From Lithobates sylvaticus (lineage: Eukaryota; Chordata; Amphibia; Anura; Ranidae): a stretch of DNA of 64,000 bases. The notes beneath the pieces were generated by a model. It was not told where the DNA came from. It saw only the letters and a program-made list of their open reading frames with translations, and did not search any database. The DNA lies in NCBI GenBank assembly GCA_028564925.1, contig CM053030.1, positions 409,267,738 through 409,331,737 on the forward strand. The letters are read 5' to 3'. Numbering within the stretch: position 1 is the first letter of the stretch; every line of letters starts with the position of its first letter. Both the position numbers and the translations under genes were made by a program. Below are positions 45,141-55,704 of the stretch, piece by piece.

Positions 45141-45839
45141 CCCCTTACATCAGAGTCCTCTCCATACATCAGAGTTCTCAGTGTTCCCCCTTAAATCAAG
45201 GTTCCCCAAGCATCCCTTATGTCAGAGTCTGCAGAGTTCTCCCTTTTATTGTCTATTTTGTTCTGTTTTACTCTATTATATTCTACTTTTAATTTCTATT
45301 ATATGCCTTTATTTTCAATTCTATTTTATCCTCTTTGGAAATTGGAAAACGCTTCACTAAAGGGCTGCCACAGGCTCTCATCTAGAGAGCTTTTAGAGTA
45401 ATTGCTCCATTCATGGAAGCCGTACTAAGGCTTCTATGAATGGAACAGAATCTAAGAATCGAGGGGGCAGAGCTATCAATCATCTGCCCATCCTACATTC
45501 ATACATCCTGTTTCATTCATAGAAGCTGTAGTATGGCTTCTATGAATGAAGCAGCTAAGAGAAATTGGGGGAATAGTTGGGCACTCTTGACGTTAGCCCG
45601 TGACAGCCCCTGGGGGTGGAAGGTCATCAGAGGAGAAGGATTTCAAGTAAAGGAGAACACACCAGCACAATGGAGACATCCCAACGAAGATAAGTAATGT
45701 CCTTTGTGCTGATTTGTTATTTGTTTTTTTAACTACACTTGGCCTTTAATTGTGTTGCTGATGTATTTCTATGATGATAACCTGCAGATAATCACACAAA
45801 GCCAAAAAGCGCAATCCCTTATGATTTAACATCAGCAAA
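45141..45839. other. No gene; two small hairpins
   Basis: CCATTCATGGAAGCCGT/GGCTTCTATGAATGG (45411-45446) and CATTCATAGAAGCTG/TGGCTTCTATGAATG (45512-45546) are short hairpins with related stems. They may belong to one decayed element. Nothing coding. Confidence 0.45.
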
Positions 45840-46540
45840 GCAAGAAATTGCTAAATTTACTTGACAGGCTCATAAATGCCTGGAAAAGCTTAATAATCAT
45901 TTGCTGCCTCAGTGTTATCTGAGTCAGCTATATCAGGCTCTCTTCGCTGTAAAATAGCAGCAATAAACCTATTTGCAGAAGATAAATATCTTACGTATTG
46001 CAGTAGGATTGCCTTTATTAAACAATAGTTCAATGTATTCACCTCGACTTTGCTACTAGGCCGCAGGAGACTTTGATAAAAAAGGGTAATTGTATTAATC
46101 ACATTCTTTACTCTTGTATAAATTCCGCAAGGGGAAAAAAAAAACACATTGCATGTGCATATCAACCATACAAAGCCGTTCTGCCTTCAATAATAATGCT
46201 TATTTTTCCTTACAATGTGCAGCTAAGAAGATTGAAATCACTAAAGCCCATGGATTAAGGAACAGATAGAACAGAGGGACAGATATTAACCCTGTATGAA
46301 CTGGATTATGTGGAAATGACTGAGAACATCACCAATGCCAAACCTTTTAAAGCTGTTTTTATTACTTATTTCCAGCAGATAATTTGTATAGTTTTGTTAA
46401 TAATTTTCTATGTTTCTTTGTAGAATAGACACTTAACCTTTCACATTAGTTCCCAACCCCTGAAAGAGAGCTTACAGTTTAATGGCTTTACAACATCCAT
46501 ATTGACACAAAATCAGGCCAATTTAGGCAAATTAAAAATT
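45840..46540. other. Repeat-poor island
   Basis: No transposon ends, tandem repeats or frames of interest. The wording (for example ATAAACCTATTTGCAGAAG, TATTGCAGTAGGATTGCC) is unlike the surrounding repeats. It could be conserved non-coding DNA; that is inference. Confidence 0.3.
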
Positions 46541-46544
46541 TTAA

Positions 46545-47344
46545 CCTCCCTGGCGGTATGATTCTGGCTGGAATTTTGTGCTGAAAGCGGTACAATTATT
46601 TTGCATGGAAATTTGGCGTTTTTATATTGTAGGCATGCAATGCTTATGAATAACTCACTTAAATCTGTCCGAACCAGAGTCTAGTAGACATCCCGGGTAT
46701 GATAAAGTTTGAAACACAAAATAATAAATTATAATATAATAAAAATATATATAAAAATGATTCAATAATGTAATCAAATCAAAAACACTGAAATTTGCTC
46801 AGTTGCAGAATAGTCGCTGTCATTAAATTTATTGTTTGATGATAAATTGTGATTCTAATTTTTTATCTGTGTTTTCTAGCTGGTCTAAAACCACTTTTGA
46901 CAAAAGGGACACTTTTTGGTTGCTATGGACAATCTCAAGTTTCCAGGCAGAAAAAAAACCTTTTTATTATATAAAATGACATGCAGGTCACTGGGCAGAC
47001 CACTAGGGACAGAGGGGATGTGTATGTTTTGTATACAGTACTGTAATCTGTAAGATTACAGTATTGTATATGTGTGTGTTTTTAAACTTTTTTAAATTTG
47101 GCGCCGATCTCCGCTCCCATGCGTCGGAACGTCGCATGGAACGGAGATCGGCGGCACTCGGGCACTGTGTGAATCAAGCGAGCGGACGGCTCGCTCACAC
47201 AGTGGGGAGACATCGCAGGATCCAGGGGAAAAGGTAAGTAACTTCCCCCCTGCATCCTGCACGCAAGCCCGAGTCTGGCTCGGGTTACCGCTCCCAGCAG
47301 AAAAAACTGGACCCGAGCCAGACTCGGGATTACCGCTAGGGAGG
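46545..47344 (-). mobile_element. Non-autonomous piggyBac element (800 bp), same family as 2526-4734
   Basis: TTAA at 46541-46544 and 47345-47348; ends CCTCCCTGGCGG and CCGCTAGGGAGG. Its left 260 bases are the reverse complement of the 3' part of the piggyBac element (AGTAGACATCCCGGGTATGA, then ATCAAATCAAAAACACTGAA), and CTGTAATCTTACAGATTACAG echoes that element's 5' part. The transposase is deleted. The GC-rich outer part contains the inverted pair GAGCCAGACTCGGG/CCCGAGTCTGGCTC. Confidence 0.92.
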
Positions 47345-47348
47345 TTAA

Positions 47349-47997
47349 TGGTGTGTCTGAAAATTAAAGTATATCCAAAGCAAAAAACAAAAATATAATG
47401 TATTGTACCTTACCAGTTCTTAGGTCTGGTGGCTGCATTTATTTATTTTTTTAATCTAAATACCTGTTGCCCTGCCACAAATCTAATATCCCTGTAACTT
47501 TCTGAACTGATATCTCAAACAAAGTTATCAGATATTCCAGTTATCCTTTATGGACTACGGAATGCCTACCCTTATTTAATGAAGATGAGAAGTAGAGGAG
47601 GTGTTCTATAGTCTTTACACTTCTTGTTGTAGGGTGACATATCTACTCCTTCATAGATACAGTAAAATTAGTGAGCATTGTCACCCTAGGACAGGAAATG
47701 TGTTACCAGGATCACCAAGTAAATATAAGCATACAAAAAATAAAACCCAATGCAGTTGTCACATCTAAGGATTGGTAACCTGCTATATATTCTTTTTTTG
47801 GTTTGGGGTTTAAATACACCTTAAAGCAAAACTAAACCTGCAAAGTAAAAACTGTTAACAAATTAAAATTTATTGTACAAAAGATTTTGTGCATCTCTTT
47901 TCTTCAATTCAGAAATTTGTTAGACGTTGAGAGTCGGTGCAGGGTGTTGGAGAGCATAAAGTCCCATGTCTTTAAAACAAATGTTGGCATGTATACA
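47349..47997. other. No feature recognised
   Basis: AT-rich; a possible decayed MITE start (TTAAAGCAAAACTAAACC) near 47822 has no partner. No gene. Confidence 0.4.
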
Positions 47998-48091
47998 AGA
48001 TGACATACAGGTTTACCACAGACTTACCAACATGAAATGGACCTGAAAGTGTGCCTTGGTCTATCGTATGGTACACCAAAATAAGGGGGCA
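47998..48091 (-). repeat. Ngaro repeat B2
   Basis: Matches 48341-48434 with about five differences over 94 bases (AGATGACATACAGGTTTA ... ACCAAAATAAGGGGGCA). Just outside (48100-48150) the word GAAATGA recurs several times, as it does in the leader array. Confidence 0.92.
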
Positions 48092-48205
48092 TACCCTAGA
48101 TAAGAAATGATGAAATGAGAGTAGCTATGAAATGATGTGAAATGAGTAATCTGTTTGGAGTAAGAATACTTGAGAAATGCCCTAAGAAGGGGAAGGGAGG
48201 GTGGG

Positions 48206-48302
48206 TATCTCGCACAGGAAACCGACAAAGACCGGCAGCCTGTGGGCTGGTTAAATACCCTCCGGGCTCCTCCCATAATTTCAGGCCACCATACTGGCCT
48301 TC
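48206..48302 (-). repeat. Ngaro repeat A2
   Basis: Identical, as far as I can read, to 53599-53695 (TATCTCGCACAGGAAACC ... CCATACTGGCCTTC). Confidence 0.93.
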
Positions 48303-48340
48303 ATTTTTATAGTTTAGAGCCCTATGGCCGACACGTGTAA

Positions 48341-48434
48341 AGATGACATACAGGTTTAACACAAACTTACCAACATGAAATGGACCCGAAAGTGTGCCTT
48401 GGTCTATCGTATGGTACACCAAAATAAGGGGGCA
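48341..48434 (-). repeat. Ngaro repeat B1
   Basis: Partner of 47998-48091. It lies just downstream of the recombinase region on the minus strand. Confidence 0.92.
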
Positions 48435-48474
48435 AAACATTCAGGTAGGGAAATAGCTTTATTGATGAGACAAG

Positions 48475-48800
48475 TCACTGGGTAAGCTTGGCAAATGCCT
48501 GGGTCAGTTCCACTTGTGGATTAGGTATATAGCAGGAAAAGCAGGCTGACATCCATCTACCTAGCTTTTTAATGATGTGGTCCGGGATGCCTTGACGGGA
48601 TGCTGTTGAGGCTGCCCCGATCCGGAATGAATGCCCGGGAATACAGAAGGTCTCGTGGGATCCTGAAGGGACAGGTAGTGCTGTACACCAGCCAGGTACA
48701 GCCATATGGTATTGTGGGATAATGTCAAGTGAGTGTGGCAGTAGGAAATAAAGGCCAGGATCTGTTTGATGCTGGACGGTTCTCGGGGGTGTTGAGACAA
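48475..48800 (-). pseudogene. Ngaro tyrosine recombinase remnant (fossil)
   Basis: The recombinase C-terminal signature is visible: GHSFRIGAASTASRQGIPDH, then KKLGRWMS and a nearby tyrosine in FSCYIP, matching the HxxR...Y core of DIRS/Ngaro recombinases that integrate a circular DNA copy. The upstream helices (LTLSHNTIWLYLAGVQHYL) are also typical. Part of the broken element. Confidence 0.85.
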
Positions 48801-48898
48801 GAACTTGTTGAATTCCCTCCAGGCTGTCTGATAGGCCTTGCGGGTATTGCGGGAGAGTGATGCGTTGATGAGGTTGGTTGCTGTCTGTAGATGCTGAG

Positions 48899-49372
48899 TT
48901 AATCCAGGGTCAGCTGTGACCAGTCCAGGATAGTAGCCGACAGGGGACTGGCTCCAGGCATCTGCTTGAAAAAGGAAACGTAGTTAAAATGGGAAAGTGC
49001 ATCCGCTGCTAGGTTGCGCTTCCCCGGGATGAATGAGCAGTAGATATTAAATTGGTGCTGAAGGGACAACTGTACCAACCTACGAAGGAAGGACATGACG
49101 GGCCTGGACTTGGACCTGCCTTTGCTGATGATTTCCGTGGTGGCAATGTTGTCGGATGTGAATGCTACTGTCTGCCCGGACCAGCTGTGGCCCCATAGGT
49201 GAGCAGCTGCCACGATGGGGTAGAGCTCAAAGAGGGCAGACGTTGTGGTAAAGCCAGGTGTCGCTAGTGCCTGTGGAGGCCAGGGTGCTGCGAACCATAA
49301 ATGGCCAAAAATGGCGGCAAAACCTGTGGAAGCCACCGCGTCTGTCACCACCTGTGGTGACAGGGAGGACAC
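48899..49372 (-). pseudogene. Ngaro RNase H region (fossil)
   Basis: ELYPIVAAAHLWGHSW, FTSDNIATTEIISKGRS and ADALSHFNY are the conserved segments of the RNase H domain that follows the reverse transcriptase in DIRS-order elements. It adjoins the polymerase part on the same strand. Confidence 0.85.
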
Positions 49373-50447
49373 TGTGGGAATAAGGTGACATGCCGTTCCA
49401 GTTGGACAGGAATTCCTCCCACATGGCCAGGTCCGCTACGGCTGCGGCATCAAGTTTGATGACCTGATCTGGGTCCTGGGTGTGGGACAGGTACACTAGC
49501 AGCCGGGACACGAAGGAGCGGCCCTGGGGGATGATCCTCCTCGCGAAGTTCAGCATCCCGAGAAGGGACTGAAGTTGCTTCTGAGTACATCCCCCGGCAC
49601 GAGTGAACTCCCGGAGAACCGTTCTGATGCGATCCAGTTTGTCTGGGGGAAGGCTGGCCTGCATGACTCGGGTATCCAGGTTGACGCCCAGGAATGTGAT
49701 TTTTTGTGCTGGGCCGTCAACCTTTGTTCCGCGATGGGGACATTCAGGTTGTTGAAAACGACCCTTAGCCTGTTGAGGTCCCCTGGTTGTCCCGGGCAGC
49801 TCTATCAGCAGGAAGTCGTCCAGGTAGTGGATAACCTCTTGGCACTGTGCTTTGTGCCGGAGGATCCACGTGAGGGTCTCGGCGAACGTGTTAAATAGCC
49901 AGGGGCTACTCTTGGACCCGAAGGTCAATTTGGTGGCAAAGTAATATGCCTCCTTCCATTTGATGCCATGCCAGCACCAAAGGGAGGGATGTATGGGCAA
50001 CAATTTGAAGGCATCAGATATGTCTGCCTTGGAAAGCCAGGTACCTACACCTGTCTTAAGTATGGCTTGGATGGCCATATCCACTGAGTCGTATTTAAGA
50101 GAGAACTCCTCGGAGGGGATAAGAGAGTTGAGACTGGGAACGGAGGAGGAATGAGGCGCTGACAAGTCGTAAATTAGACGTTTTTTATTAGAGAACTTTC
50201 CTTGTACAAGCCCGATAGGGCTAACCCTCCATGTGTTGAAGGGGGGCTGGATGAAAGGGCCTATCATGAAGTCCCGGTCTAATTCTGTCTGCAGGACTTG
50301 GTCGATGGCCTGTTCATCTGTGGCTGCTGATTGCAGGTTCCTGCACTCATGGGTGGTGTGGGGCAGGGAGATGAGCCCGGTGTGGAACCCGTCTGTGAAG
50401 CCTCGGATGAGGTAGACGGCCAGGGATGGAGTGGGATGTGCGGTCAA
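49227..50447 (-). pseudogene. Ngaro reverse transcriptase (fossil)
   Basis: Landmarks in order: SPIGLVQGKFSNKKRLIYDL, KADISDAFKLLPIHP, KLTFGSKSSPWLFN, and the catalytic box HYLDDFLLI, followed by FLGVNLDTR. The phrase FGSKSSPWLFN and DISDAFKLLPI place it with DIRS/Ngaro rather than with Ty3 or Copia polymerases. Part of the broken element. Confidence 0.92.
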
Positions 50448-50483
50448 GTAGAAGCCGAGCCATGCAACATTGACCCGGCTTAG

Positions 50484-51632
50484 TCATGCCTTCCTCTGCT
50501 TGACCTCACATAGGAGCCTGGGGTGCGCCCTCTGACATAGGGTACACACATGGAGTAAACGGCACTGGCTAAAGTTACAGGAGCCATAATTGTAGTTATT
50601 GCAGATTGCCGCTCCCCCGGCCGTCCGAACTAGTCGTCCTAGTTTGTCCATTTTCGGCCCTTGTGCAGGGGCTTGCTGACCCTGACCCGTGCTGGTAGTG
50701 GCCGTGTTGTCTACCTGGTGGACGGAGGCTGCGTTGGCACACCAGACAGCGGTGTGGGTCGCTGACTGGCATATGGCACATAGTGGTGACCGTAGGCCCG
50801 CAAAGTGCCTGCAGAACAGCTCCGTGTCCATGATGCTCCAGTCTGTTGGTATATGGAACTGGAGAAACCTCGCTGCGGCTTTGACCGAGAAGGAGCAGTA
50901 ATAGTCGTAGAACCCAGAGCCACAGTATTTGTAGCCTAGGTTTAAGACTATATGGAGGTATAGGTCCAGCTCCGCCCGTCTGCCGGGGGAGGCTGAACAT
51001 ACCACATCCCTGAGCATACCGAATGTCAAAGTGAACTCTGGCACAGAGAGTTTCCTGTTAAGCCTGGGGTCTTTGGCTTTCAGGATAACCGAAACGTCCC
51101 CCCAGGTGTATGTCTTGTTCTCTGCCAGGTCGTGCACCGAGATCAAGAGTGAGGCCAGGTTGACATCCTTGCCCTCTAAGATGTCCTTCCTCACGTTGGG
51201 TGGTATCAGGTGGGAGGGGTGTATGACCGGACTCCACACTGCGATACCTGTGGAAGGTGTACCGGCGGCTTGGACTACGGCAGGGTCAGGGGTTGCGACG
51301 GCTGGGCTGGTCTCCAAGAGTGTCACCATGTTCTGTACCTCGCTGACTGAAGAGGACAGGGATGATACAAGGGTGTGCAGCTGGGCGATGGCAGCCGAGA
51401 TCGAATCCAGCGACGCCTGTTGGGTGCTAGATCCTGCCACGGCAGGTGGAGGAAAGAGGAGCCTGAACAGCTCAGCCTTCCTGGCCGTGGTGGGGAAGGG
51501 TACCCCTCTACGCCTCAGCTCCGCTGTCAGTCTGGGGATAGTCCACCCCCTAAGAGACTGGACGCTGCCACTCTCGGAGACTGGAGAGGGTGACAGAGGG
51601 GCGGTAAGGTCTTCACTGCCGGCTGAAGACAT
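50484..51632 (-). CDS. Ngaro gag-like ORF1 (382 aa), fossil element part
   Basis: The frame is open over its whole length. Residues about 28-62 (LRGWTIPRLTAELRRRGVPF ... KAELFRLL) fit a SAP-type DNA/RNA-binding helix pair. A Ser/Thr-rich linker follows. The C-terminus has a Cys/His knuckle (CNNYNYGSCNFSQCRLLHVC) and then CQRAHPRLLC, matching the zinc-binding ends of ORF1 proteins in fish and frog DIRS-order elements. It would package or bind the element's RNA. It begins about 2 kb inside the element, after the tandem array. Confidence 0.8.
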   Translation of the reverse strand: MSSAGSEDLTAPLSPSPVSESGSVQSLRGWTIPRLTAELRRRGVPFPTTARKAELFRLLFPPPAVAGSSTQQASLDSISAAIAQLHTLVSSLSSSVSEVQNMVTLLETSPAVATPDPAVVQAAGTPSTGIAVWSPVIHPSHLIPPNVRKDILEGKDVNLASLLISVHDLAENKTYTWGDVSVILKAKDPRLNRKLSVPEFTLTFGMLRDVVCSASPGRRAELDLYLHIVLNLGYKYCGSGFYDYYCSFSVKAAARFLQFHIPTDWSIMDTELFCRHFAGLRSPLCAICQSATHTAVWCANAASVHQVDNTATTSTGQGQQAPAQGPKMDKLGRLVRTAGGAAICNNYNYGSCNFSQCRLLHVCTLCQRAHPRLLCEVKQRKA

Positions 51633-52029
51633 GATGTGGCTTTATGAAACCTGCTGCCTTGTCCTCTGGGTTGAGTGTCTTTGCAGGCTGGGGCCTAAAG
51701 AGGGTGACATGAAGTTAAGTCTTGTATGTGCTCTCTACTATGTACGTACCTAAGTTGGGAATTCATGTCCCCCCTCTCTTTCTTTTTTTTTTTTTTTTTA
51801 ACCCGTTGGAGCACCGTTCAAGTTGGTGCAGGTGGACCTACTGAATCCGACTGACCTGAAGAAAATGCGAGAGAAAAACACTAGTTTGAGAGTTTGTTTG
51901 CTGATGACAGACGACAATACAAATGATATGAAATGAATGAAATGAAATGACATGAAATGAAATGACAGACAACAATACAAATGATATGAAATGACATGTT
52001 GCCTTTGATAAAATGAAACTCCCGTGACA

Positions 52030-53030
52030 GAGGCCTGGCCCGGTCGTACCGCATTGTGAGTGACTGCGAACCGGACTCTGGAGCACGTACTGAAATGACA
52101 ACGGTGAAATGAGGCCCAATACCTGGGGCACACCGGGACGAATTGGTAACATCGTAGATGCCACGGAATTCAAATCAGAGCGCAATATGTGAGGTGAAAT
52201 GATTGAACTCCCATGACAGAGCCTGAATCGCCATGCCACTGTTTGCGACTGAGCACGATGGACTCTGGAGCATGTACTGAAATGAGGCCGGTCCTGGGCA
52301 CGCCGAGACAAATTAGTGCGGGAATGACTACAATCGTGTCAGAACGTGGTAAGGTGACACAGAAATGATATACCATGACAAAGACGAGAATCAAAAATGA
52401 CCGAAACCTTCGAAGTGAATCTGTCTCTGGCGCATGTATTGAAATGAGGCCGAGCAGCTGGGCGCACCAGATCTAATCGGTCGGTGAATCTTAGGGGATG
52501 CGACTGGATTTGAATCGGAACGTAATATGTGACAGAATGATGCCATGACAAAGACTAGAATCAACGACTGAGGCTGGTACCGACAAGTGAATCTGTCTCT
52601 GGCGCATGTATTGAAATGAGGCCGAGCAGCTGGGCGCACCGGATCGAATCGGTCGGTGCATCTTTTTTTTTGGATGCGACTGGATTCGAATCGGAACGTG
52701 ATATGTGACAAAATCGATGCCATGACAAAGACTAGAATCAACAACTGATTCTAATTCCGATAAGTGAATCCCTCTCTGGAGCACGTACTGAAATGAGGCC
52801 GAGCAGCTGGGCGAATCGGAGCGAATCGCTGCATCTTGGATGCGACTGGATTCGAACCGGAACGTAATATGTGACAGATACCATGACAAAGACTAGAATC
52901 AAGCCTGCAATGGTGAGTCTGTCTCTAGAGCATGTATTGAAATGAGGCCGCAGTCTGGGGCACACCGGAGCGAATCAGTGCATCGGAGATGCGACGAGAT
53001 TCGAATCGGAGCGCAGCTCGTGACAGAAAT
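52030..53030 (-). repeat. About 165-bp tandem array in the Ngaro leader, six degenerate copies
   Basis: The word GAGGCC, each time preceded by TGAAAT, starts at 52111, 52284, 52446, 52618, 52795 and 52944, spaced 149-177 bases. Each unit has the order CTCTGG(A/C)GCA(C/T)GTA, TGAAATGAGGCC, GGGCGCACC, TCGAATCGG and CCATGACAAAGA. GAAATGAAATGA runs flank the array at 51930-52010 and 53030-53060. Confidence 0.88.
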
Positions 53031-53598
53031 GAAATGAAATGATTGAAATGAAATGAAATGATTCGAAATTATTTGACATGATAGAAATGATTCAAAGTGT
53101 TTCGGATAGATCCAGAATGACTCGCCAATGTTTTTTAAACTATTCAAAAAAGATTGTGCGATTCGACCAAGTGAAATGTTGCGAAATGAGTGCCTGATGC
53201 GGCATCGACCGGAGTGTCATGGGCGAGCGACTACGAGTCGTCTGCGACACCTGGTGCCGTCCGTTGTTTGGTAACGAGAGCGGCAACGTGACATTTTTGT
53301 GAGTGATTCGTGAGTTGAGCAGTTATCACAGTTTAGTGACATAAAAGCGGTGCGATGTAATGAAAATTGGGAGCCGAAGCCCTACCTGCGACAGCCGAAC
53401 CAGATGTGTTGTACTGAACCTGCGACTCGGTAACACGAGTGCGACACAACACGAACGATAACGACTCACGGACACGGAACACAGAACTGCAAAACAACTG
53501 ACGAAGACGGGACTAACGAATACAGGAACTCGCGAACAGGAACTCACAAACGCTTGTCTCGAATAGTCGGCCCTTAGACATATGTCTGATGTATCAGA

Positions 53599-53694
53599 TA
53601 TCTCGCACAGGAAACCGACAAAGACCGGCAGCCTGTGGGCTGGTTAAATACCCTCCGGGCTCCTCCCATAATTTCAGGCCACCATACTGGCCTT

Positions 53695-53695
<1 letters not shown>
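53599..53695 (-). repeat. Ngaro repeat A1
   Basis: First end of the element on the minus strand and partner of 48206-48302. It abuts a (TA)n tract. Confidence 0.93.

Positions 53696-53696
<1 letters not shown>

Positions 53697-53740
<44 letters not shown>
53697..53740. repeat. (TA)n microsatellite
   Basis: About 22 TA units squeezed between the Ngaro end and a Harbinger-like element. Confidence 0.95.
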
Positions 53741-53745
<5 letters not shown>

Positions 53746-54554
53746 CGCGTACACACGATCTGATTTTCCGACAGGAAAATGTTGGATGCAAGCTTGTTGG
53801 CGGTAAGTCCGACCGTGTGTATGCTCCATCGGACATTTGTTGTCAGATTTTACAAGGCTTTTTTTAGCTAGTGATATCAATAATAATTTTTTTATTGATA
53901 TCAATAATAATATTATTCTCCTTTTTTATTTATTTGTGCAAGTTACCACAACACCATAATCCCGTAGTTTTTAAGAACAAAGATACAACTATGTTGGTGT
54001 CCCTTGTCAATTGTACATTGTATTTTTTAAAATGTAACTGCCTACTCCCAAACTGTCATTTGAAGTAAAACACATAGCCAAGTATTATTCTCCAAAAATG
54101 TTTTATTGTGCATTAAAAAAAAATAAAAAAATTAAATTAGACATGCCATCTGCCAATAGAACTTAACCAAAAAGTGCATTCTATGCATCCAAAAATATAG
54201 AAAATATACCAAATCAAATCATTATTCAACCAAAAAAAAATGTCAAAGCAATAACTCCAATGCCAGTAATAAATAACACGCTACCTCCTCCGATTCCGCA
54301 AAATGTCTGGTTGACGAACGGCCATTCAGAAACGAACTGAAAAGCATGAATAAACACTCACCAAACTTCTACTAACACGAAATTAGCAGAAGGAGCCCAA
54401 AGGCTCTAAAGAGCTGAAAAAACACGTAGTACGTCACTATGTTTGTAATTGTTGCCCAACATTTGTGTGACCGTGTGTATGCAAGACAAGTTTGAGCCAA
54501 CACCCGTCGGACAAACGGTTTTGTTGTCGGAAAGTCCGATCGTGTGTACAAGGC
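53741..54554. mobile_element. Harbinger-like non-autonomous element (about 810 bp)
   Basis: Ends GTACACACGATCTGATTTTCC and GGAAAGTCCGATCGTGTGTAC. The body is collinear with 38473-39609 (CAAGTTACCACAACACCATA, GACATGCCATCTGCCAATAG) but lacks about 300 bases near the left end. The outermost base and triplet on the left are obscured by the (TA)n tract. Confidence 0.83.
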
Positions 54555-54599
54555 TTTAGTCTCGCAAAGAAGATGATTCATGATTACACTAGGAGGGGC

Positions 54600-55090
54600 T
54601 AGTACTGGCAAGCTGAACTATGTTGACCAGATTTTATAACATTTTTGAGGGTACCCTTGTATTGGTATGAGAGATTTTCCCTTACCAAAGTTAGGGATGG
54701 ATGAATATTTTCTGGGACTGTGTTTTCAAGCAATATGTCCATACCTAATTTTGGATCTACTAGTAGGCAGATGGAGAACAGTGATAGCTTAAAATTTAAC
54801 CCAATACCTAAAAAGTTTTGAACATCTCTACATCATATAAATAAGTGTTCCCATGTCTCTGTCACATTTTGCACATTTAGGAAATGTTATAAATCCCCCA
54901 CTTTGATCTCTTCAGCTGAGTATGGTAAGCTCTATGAACAATAAATTATTGAGTAATCTTTTGAGAAAGAAATAAGGAGGTCAAAGGAATGGCCTCCAAA
55001 GCATCTGACCATTCATCCTGAGAGATTGTCCAAGTCCCTTCTCCATTCCCCAGTGATGGCCAGGATGGGTTCATACGCTAGGAGAAAAGA
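54600..55090 (-). pseudogene. L1-type ORF2 C-terminal relic
   Basis: On the minus strand near 55035 one can read TWTISQDEWSDALEAIPLTS, then FLSQKITQ, a stop, FIVHRAYHTQ and KMCK-type cysteines, the usual C-terminal course of L1/Tx1 ORF2 (the HRAY and Cys knuckle region). At least three in-frame stops. It is not a copy of the full-length LINE at 27.7-34.1 kb, being a different, older subfamily. Confidence 0.75.
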
Positions 55091-55368
55091 TTCATATATC
55101 TTGGCAATTAGGCCCTTTCTCATTTTTTTTTTCAATTAAGTTGTTATTGTAATTAACAGGGTAGCGAGAATAAAAAAGATGAATACACTCTTGGGCACTG
55201 TACATCACTGTATTGTACAGTACAGGATTTTTGTTTACATTTTTGTGTTCTGTACTTATGCAAATTAAAACAATGTTATTGAGTTGGAGCTTTGTGTTTA
55301 GACCTTTTTTCAGAATACAGTTCGGTACAGTAGTTAAGAATGCTTAAAATATTGATTACTTGTGACTG

Positions 55369-55432
55369 TTCGTTTAGCGACCAATTCGTTTAGCGACCAA
55401 TTCGTTTAGCGACCAATTCGTTTAACAACGTG
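55369..55432 (+). repeat. 16-bp tandem repeat, four copies
   Basis: CGTTTAGCGACCAATT repeated, the last copy altered (CGTTTAACAACGTGG). Probably the end region of an unidentified MITE. Confidence 0.88.
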
Positions 55433-55479
55433 GTCACTGGAATGGAACCTGTTTGTTAATTGAGGAGAGTATGTATATC

Positions 55480-55702
55480 GATCTCCCCTGCTGTGCTATT
55501 GTGTTCTGACAGAGGATACCCCCCTCCCACCAGAACACTCCGGTCAGTGCTCTCACCCATTGGTCATGCCCCATCGTCAGAAGCCAGCCGTATGGCCAGC
55601 TTCTGTCAGACCGTCTGTAGTACACACAAGCCAAATGTCAGCCGGTTTCTATTGAACTGGCTAATGCCGTCTGACATTCGGGCCATGTGTACTAGGTTTA
55701 AG
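55480..55702. mobile_element. MITE fragment, AGCCTGGTACACA family
   Basis: Shares GATCTCCC(C/T)...GTGTGCTATTGTGTTCTGACA and CCAGAACAC(A/T)CCGGTCAG with the copy at the right edge of the window, and ends with ATGTGTACTAGGTTTAAG, a decayed form of the terminal GTGTACCAGGCTTTA. Confidence 0.65.
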
Positions 55703-55704
55703 GG

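Larger units (their letters stand above)
47998..53695 (-). mobile_element. Ngaro-type tyrosine-recombinase retroelement, broken fossil (5.7 kb)
   Basis: On the minus strand the order is repeat A1 (53695-53599), leader with a tandem array, gag-like ORF, reverse transcriptase, RNase H, tyrosine recombinase, then B1 (48434-48341), A2 (48302-48206) and B2 (48091-47998). A1/A2 are 97 bp each, B1/B2 94 bp each. This split direct repeat layout (A1-ORFs-B1-A2-B2) is that of Ngaro-like members of the DIRS order. As expected for elements integrated by a recombinase there is no clear target duplication. The element is broken, with roughly three interruptions in its polymerase-recombinase region, while all parts are recognisable and repeat pairs are nearly identical, so it is of moderate age. 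Confidence 0.9.

Noticed and set aside
51031-51753. 240-codon plus-strand frame
   Set aside because: It is the antisense shadow of the Ngaro ORF1 on the minus strand.
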